Of a stretch of 64,000 nt of DNA, positions 58,680 through 64,000 are shown piece by piece. The stretch's first letter is position 1. Each line of letters starts with the position of its first letter. The DNA comes from Leptodactylus fallax (taxonomy: Eukaryota > Chordata > Amphibia > Anura > Leptodactylidae): contig CAMRHE010000205.1 in the NCBI GenBank assembly GCA_947044405.1, positions 992,001-1,056,000 on the forward strand, in the 5' to 3' direction. The notes under the pieces are model-generated. The model searched no databases. It worked only from the letters and a program-made list of their open reading frames with translations, and was not told where the DNA came from. Made by a program: the position numbers and the translations under genes.

Positions 58680-61322
58680 AGTTACAAAGTGAATGGTATC
58701 TGCAAACAGCTGGTGCCTGGCATTGGACTGCTGCTCTTCTGTTATTGAGAACCTATCGTAATAGATTGCATATTTATGGAAACCACCACATCTTACTCCA
58801 ATGTACTTCATATAAAAAGGTTGTCCAGTGGGAAAAAAGTTTGGCAAAGGGCTCCAAGTGGGTGGAAAATTAAAGAAGCTATATTCCGATGCTTACCTGG
58901 TCCCTGCAGATTTCAACTTCCTCGTCATTTCTCGACATATGGGAAATTCCAAGAAAAGCTAGCTCAGCCATTCATTGGCTACAGCAGTGAACCACCACAG
59001 CCACTGGATATTTCCTTTGTGCTGTGATGGGACCAGGAAGCAGAGACCCCATAAGCATTTAGATACAGGGTAACACTACGGTTTCACAAATTAAATTTTT
59101 TTTTTTACCTGACTCTTTACCCTTTACCGAAAACTAATGCTGAACAACCCCTTTAAGACAATGCTGGCCTTAATAAATTTTACCAATACTATTTGTCAGG
59201 GCAGCAATTCTTCTTAAGACCAATATCATCAAAAATAAATTAAAAATGAGAAACACGTGTATATCTGGCCAATGCCGAAAAAAAAAACACACACAAAAAA
59301 AACGCCTTGTGTGAATCCAGTCTTTAAAATATGGTTCTAATAGACACCATGTACATTTTATTGCTTTAGAAAACTACAGGTTCCAACTGTATAAATGCCA
59401 ATAACATCCAATGTTTTAAAGCTGCTATAGTAAAAGATCAGATTTTAGCAAGTGCTTTCTAGGCAATACGCCAAATTTCATCTGATTCACTGAAAGGAAT
59501 AAGAAAAAAGCCCTGATGAATGTCCTGTTCTGCATTACCAAAGGGGTACCTTTAGGCAAAGAGTACAATATACAATCTCAAGCCAGAAAGGTGAGATCAA
59601 TCTTTGAACAATCAAATTTCCAAACCACATTTTATCCAGAAATCAATACGCTCGCACTTTATAATGTGTATTCCCTATGTTGCAATACGCTTACTGGCAG
59701 CTTGAAGAGTATACAGTTTCAAAGAATTCCCGACTTATTATACAATCCATGCACTGTTTTAACAAAGTGTTTCAAATGCCACTTAGAAAATCAGCGCTTA
59801 AATTACAGCCACTGATGGGTAATACAGCATCGCTCAGCCCCAGCAATCTGGCAAATGTCATATCTAGTCTTACTCATACATTTTTCCACTTATTTTGCAC
59901 ATTACGGTACACACTTAAATCTCAGATGTCATTAACAAGACAAGTCTAACACGTTCCAACTGAGGCTTTCTCACAGCATGACACCATACGGCTCCAGAGG
60001 ACAGGAAAGTCTATTTTTGAACGGCAGGTGTACATAGCACTTCACTGGCATCTCTATCTCTCATTTCCTAACATAAAAGAAAGAAAAAAGTGACCTTGCC
60101 TAGACATACAATGAGGAAGATGTAAACATCATGTCATCCTAAAACTGGAAGGGGGTAATGGGGAGAATAAATATCTTAAAGGAAAAAGATTAATAAAGTC
60201 TTATGCCACCTCTGCCTCCAGGACACTGTAAAATACACAGATGTGACACTTGAAAGTGATCGTGTAAAGGCTTCTACCTGACCGTGCCAACATCCACCAG
60301 TTCAAACAGAGGGTGTGTGCCCTGTTAACATTCACATATACTTCCCTAGTAGAAAGAGAGGGGAAAAATGACTGCTAATGCCAACAAAATCTTTAAAACA
60401 TTTGGGCGCATTTTTTTTGATGGCTGGAATGTTGCTGCACTATAAATACGGAGGATTTTTTTTTTTTAACTCTTCTTCCTGAATGTGCTTACATTTGCTT
60501 TCAAGTTAACTTTCTTCTGTGGCCACATAATTAAAATCAATTTAGGGAAAAATCTCATCTCCTTTGGAAAGTCAAAAAAAAAAAAAAAAAAAAAGACGGA
60601 AAAGGGAGTAGTCTTTCCCTGGCAAGAAAAATGTGGATTTTAAGCAAGTTCCTTAGGAAGCAATTTTTTTTTCTTTTCAGCACAAAATGAACTGTTCCCA
60701 AATCAATAGGCGGCTATGGTTCACAGCACACAAGTAACCTCACAAAACACAGATTAAAAGACAGGAGAGCTGACAATAGGCATCAAGACTGCAGCCATCA
60801 CTTGTACGTGAATCACATACCTGTACCCCAAAGCACAAGAGCAGGACGTGGAGACATCTGCAGGAGACAAAGCAATAAGGACACAGTCAAACTCTGCCAT
60901 ACTGAGTTGAGCTGTTACATACCGACAGAAGAATTTGACAGTTCTTACAGGCAAGTGCCGAGAGAGATAATGGAGCACATATCTGAGGACACCAGTGGCT
61001 GCAGTCCAGTTAATGAAGCGCTTCTCTTCTGCACAGGACCGCTCAGTGATCTAGTAGATTCCCAGGGATCCCGGCTTGCGTTAAGATGAGGTGATAAGTT
61101 CACTTGCTCGCCGTGCTGGAGACTGACTCACAAGCATTAGCTCGTCTCCTGGCTGCTCTATCCCCCTCCTTTTACATACCCTCACAGACACTCACACCCT
61201 CCGCTTGTGGAGAAGTGAAGGTGCTGGGACGGGAGCTGTCACTAACCTCCAGCTGCAGTGAGGAAAGACTGAACAAAGAATGCAGCAAGTTCATTCAGTG
61301 CGTAGGAGCGCGACTCGTTAAG
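58680..61322. other. Least repetitive stretch; no confident gene
   Basis: I see no transposon ends or tandem repeats here apart from A/T runs near 60460 and 60572. An open minus-strand frame from about 61040 to 60757 (ITERSCAEEKRFINWTAATG ... SPVF) has no family I recognise. A GC-richer block at 61100-61320 precedes the candidate exon and could be its 5' untranslated region or promoter. The stretch could be a real gene flank or UTR; homology search is needed to say. Confidence 0.4.
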
Positions 61323-61421
61323 ATGACGCTTGCTGTGAAATTACGATATCTGTTCATCTTTTTTATATTGGGTATCCTGTTCTCGGGTCTGTCTAGAAGA
61401 AGCATGTACCTTCCAGGACGT
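61323..61421 (+). CDS. Candidate first coding exon of a signal-anchor protein
   Basis: ATG at 61323 (A at -3) opens MTLAVKLRYLFIFFILGILF followed by SGLSRRSMYLPGR. That is one hydrophobic helix of about 17-19 residues with basic residues on both sides, as in type II membrane or Golgi-resident enzymes. The frame is open for 33 complete codons up to a consensus donor, GACGT then GTAAGTC, at 61421/61422, giving a phase-0 exon. The upstream frame has no other ATG. I do not recognise the protein, and no downstream exon is visible in the remaining 2.6 kb. It could be chance, but the sequence is outside known repeats and has the composition of a 5' exon. Confidence 0.35.
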
Positions 61422-61426
61422 GTAAG

Positions 61427-62416
61427 TCATAGATGCCACAGATGCTTCACCTGGTCGTCTTCTGTATGCAGGAAGCTTTTCTCTCCTCAGGCTTCTGTTC
61501 TCAACATCTTCATGTCCAGAAAGTTCCCACCTTTGGAGTAGACCTACCTTCAAGTTCGGTAAATCCAGGCCTGAGGAGAGTACTGTAGCTGCAGAATCCA
61601 CAGCTAGCGACTAGTGCCTGTCATGTAAAGAGAAAAATTCCCACACAAAGGCTGCTATTTACCAAGAAGAAAAGCCAGCCTGGTGCTTAATCACTTCGAA
61701 ATATCTTCAATGCGTTCGAGGCAGTCCGTCATTCCTGGTCCAGACCAGTGAAATAAAAACAAAAGTTCAAATTTCTAACATAAGGGATGAATCATCTGGA
61801 GAAAGTGCTCGGCTGAACAAGGGCTGGGAGCTCTTATGCCTCTCCAAAGGAACAGGAGAGGGAAACATTCGCTTTCTCTCCACAACAATAATTTGTCGCC
61901 ATTCATTATCGAAAAGAAGCGAAATAACCGCATCAGACGGTTTAAATCATTACCTAAGATTTTCCTTTGCAGACCTAAAGCGATTTGTATGGGGTTTTGC
62001 AATGATCAGAGGACCTATAATGTTTGGCATGCGAGCAAGTTATGTAAAATTGCTAATCAAATAAGTTTTCTCTTGATGCAGTGCACTGGAAACTGCCGGA
62101 AATGTTGTAATTGTTGCCATAAACACAAAGATTTGGCCGTAATCACATACATGCAGAGATGAAACTCATTCCAGGCATTGTAAAATGACTCCGCTCTAAG
62201 GGCTGGTTCACACTGCTGAATTTGATGCTGAATTTGTCAGGCAGAAAATTTCTGCTTCAGGAATATGAAGCAGGTTTTTTTCTTCTTGACAAAAAACAAC
62301 TTGAAATTTGAGGAAAGCCAAGAGGGCATTGAAAACTCCTCCCTACATCTACCCAGGCATCATTCCATGCCCATCTTTTGAATGGAAGAGATTTTACTCA
62401 AAAAGTCAGAGTCCTC
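61427..62416. other. No gene seen; MITE-like end near 62203
   Basis: GGGCTGGTTCACACTGCTGA near 62201 resembles the outer end of small frog MITEs, but no right terminus was found. Open frames up to 108 codons lack motifs. Confidence 0.4.
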
Positions 62417-62490
62417 AAGCACCTCTGGGGCCCCCTTACCAAGCACCTCTGGGGCCTCCATACCAAGTGCCTCTGGGGCCCCCTTACCAA
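62417..62490 (+). repeat. 24-bp tandem repeat, three units
   Basis: AAGCACCTCTGGGGCCCCCT occurs three times at 24-bp spacing with minor variation. The T-run at 62637-62658 followed by ACAG resembles a splice acceptor but is simply low complexity. Confidence 0.85.
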
Positions 62491-62809
62491 CCAGAGCCCC
62501 CCATAAAAGTGAGAATACATAAAATGCATCTCCTCATAAAAATAACCATAAATATAATTCAACGGCAGAACATATGGCAGAAGACAAGTCTTCCCCTAAC
62601 TTTATTCTATTCATGTACCAAATTTTATTTTTTGCAATTTTTTTTTTTTTTTTTTTTACAGGAACAGGAAAGACGCCTTCTATTTCACCGCAAATATTGA
62701 GAGCATTCCAACAACCATTTTCAAAGCCAGAGGGTTCACCTAGGACAACTTTACCACAGGTTAAGACGGTGTGTATATTTTATTTTGTTTTACAATACAA
62801 CAGGAGAAT

Positions 62810-63255
62810 ACTATCTATTTCTCCCTGTTATCAGCCAGTTTACACTGGGGAGAGGGGGACTGACTGTAGGATGTTTGGATACAATCTATTTCTCCCTGTT
62901 ATCTGACAGTTTAGGTCAGGAAGGGGCTAACTGTAGGATAGATTAATACAAATTTTTCTCCCTGCTATCAGCCAGTTTAAGCTGGGAAGGGGTTTACTGT
63001 AGGATCGGTAAATATGAACTATTGCTCCCTGTTATCAGCCAATTAAGTCTGGGAAGGAGCTGGCGGTAGTATAGCACTGTACTGTAATATAGGAATGTAC
63101 TGTAGGATAAGTGAACTCAGACTATTGCTTCTTATTGTCAACCAGTTTAGGCTGGGATGGGGCTGACTGTAGGATGAGTAAATACAATCTATTGCTCACT
63201 GCTATCAGCCAGTTCAGACCAGGGAGGGGCTGACTGTAGGATGGGCGAATAAAAT
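62810..63255 (+). repeat. 67-bp minisatellite, block 1
   Basis: About six units run CTCCCTGTTATCAGCCAGTT then TAGGCTGGGAAGGGGCTGAC, TGTAGGATAAGTAAATACAA and TCTATTG. One unit is expanded near 63071-63108. Confidence 0.93.
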
Positions 63256-63289
63256 CAATCACTCGGTTGAGACTAAAATGGAGTAGATT

Positions 63290-63535
63290 AAATCAGGGGT
63301 GTCGTGTGTCATAGGTGGCGCTGCTTCGGCTCCAGGAGTGTTAGCTGTTTCACCTGCTAGCCCATCAGAGCCTTGGCATTTTTGGGTGTTGCATTGTTGA
63401 ACTATGTCTCTCCTTTATGCAACCCTAACCCGCCTGGTTTGATGTGAATACAGCAGGGGTGCCTTATACTAACAGCTACTGGAGGCAGCGCCACCTTCTG
63501 GACCCACAGCATATCAGGCAGCACCTGAATTTACT
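63290..63535. mobile_element. Foldback MITE inserted in the minisatellite
   Basis: AGGTGGCGCTGCTTCGGCTC then CAGGAGTGTTAGCTGT pairs with ACAGCTACTGGAGGCAGCGC then CACCT. It separates two blocks of the same 67-bp repeat. Exact ends and target duplication are not resolved. Confidence 0.7.
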
Positions 63536-63549
63536 TCATTCTAGTATCT

Positions 63550-63862
63550 AGCTCTATTGCTCCCTGTTATCAGCCCATTTAGGCCAGGAGGGGCTTACTA
63601 TAGGGTAAGCAAATACAATATTTTGCTCCCAGTTATCAGCAAGTTTAGGCCAGGAGGGGCTCACTATAGGGAAAGTAAATACAATCTATTTCTCCCTGTT
63701 ATCAGCCCGTTTAGGCCTGGGAAGGCTTACTATATGTAAGTTAATACAATCTTTTGCTCCCAGTTATCAGCTACTTTAGACTGGGGGTGACTGTAGAATA
63801 ATTGAATACAATCTATTGCTCCCTGTTATCAGTCAGTTAAGGCTGGGAAGGTGCTGACTGTA
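63550..63862 (+). repeat. 67-bp minisatellite, block 2
   Basis: Five more units (CTCCCTGTTATCAGCCCATT then TAGGCCAGGAGGGGCTTAC) continue the array beyond the foldback insertion. The last degenerates after GCTGACTGTATTTTCAG. The final 140 bases of the window show no feature. Confidence 0.92.
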
Positions 63863-64000
63863 TTTTCAGACACGCTAAGTCACCGTGTTTTACTGGGAGC
63901 CTTCCATTTTTGGGGCCCCCTCACCCGGTCAGTAATGAGTTTCACCTGGCCCCCAGGCACTTGTTTCTTTATTTTTTTGCAGGGACCATTCGGCAGCTGC

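Noticed and set aside
60813..60870. Micro-exon on the minus strand (CTCCTGCAG acceptor, TACAG/GTATGTG donor)
   Set aside because: Both sites are plausible, but the 37-bp interval has no supporting homology or neighbouring exons.
62637..62662. Polypyrimidine tract plus AG as a splice acceptor
   Set aside because: It is a plain T-run; the following frame shows no recognisable protein.

Overview
This window looks like intergenic or intronic DNA from a large, repeat-rich vertebrate genome, most likely a frog or toad. There is no bacterial-style gene organisation. The coding-looking stretches are almost all transposable-element genes, full of frameshifts and stops. The anuran guess rests on families I associate with frogs: several Tc1 lineages, TTAA-flanked T2/Kolobok-like elements, CR1 and L1 LINEs, Ty3/gypsy elements and many short foldback (MITE-like) repeats. 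No species-level claim is possible.

Layout. 1-3500 and 5958-9456 are near-identical direct copies of one segment. Each carries a foldback repeat, a gypsy integrase scrap, a deleted Tc1 element and a TTA-flanked MITE. Between them lies a candidate exon of a CYVCG / VGDQDK.WAPH small-protein family (3736-3943, minus) and a degenerate ~350-bp tandem repeat. 9890-11458 is a complete Tc1-type transposon with an uninterrupted transposase of DD35E spacing. 11.5-18.6 kb holds foldback repeats, minisatellites and a curious array of one motif in alternating orientation. 18.7-24.7 kb is dominated by a 31-bp satellite in four blocks of alternating orientation, with higher-order structure. 25-31 kb holds LINE scraps, a decayed Tc1, a mariner-derived MITE and a hAT-type MITE. 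32233-33868 is a second full-length Tc1 (one frameshift, one stop). 35678-37514 is a 5'-truncated L1 with 12-bp target duplications. 37861-39509 is a TTAA-flanked element with a MITE inside it. 41695-43319 is a third full-length Tc1 inside a TA microsatellite. 45444-46362 and 57643-58576 are further copies of the internally deleted Tc1. 47124-51011 is a Ty3/gypsy element (minus strand) with two LTRs; one LTR was hit by an LTR-like insertion and by a hAT MITE. 54395-57155 is a CR1 LINE. 58670-62300 is the least repetitive stretch and holds one possible first coding exon (61323-61421). 62.8-63.9 kb is a 67-bp minisatellite.

How it fits together. The window is a record of nested insertion: Tc1 inside hAT, hAT and LTR inside an LTR, MITE inside TTAA element, Tc1 inside microsatellite. 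Several nests give target duplications and empty sites that can be read directly. No host pathway can be reconstructed. The only candidates for host genes are two single-exon fragments with good splice donors.
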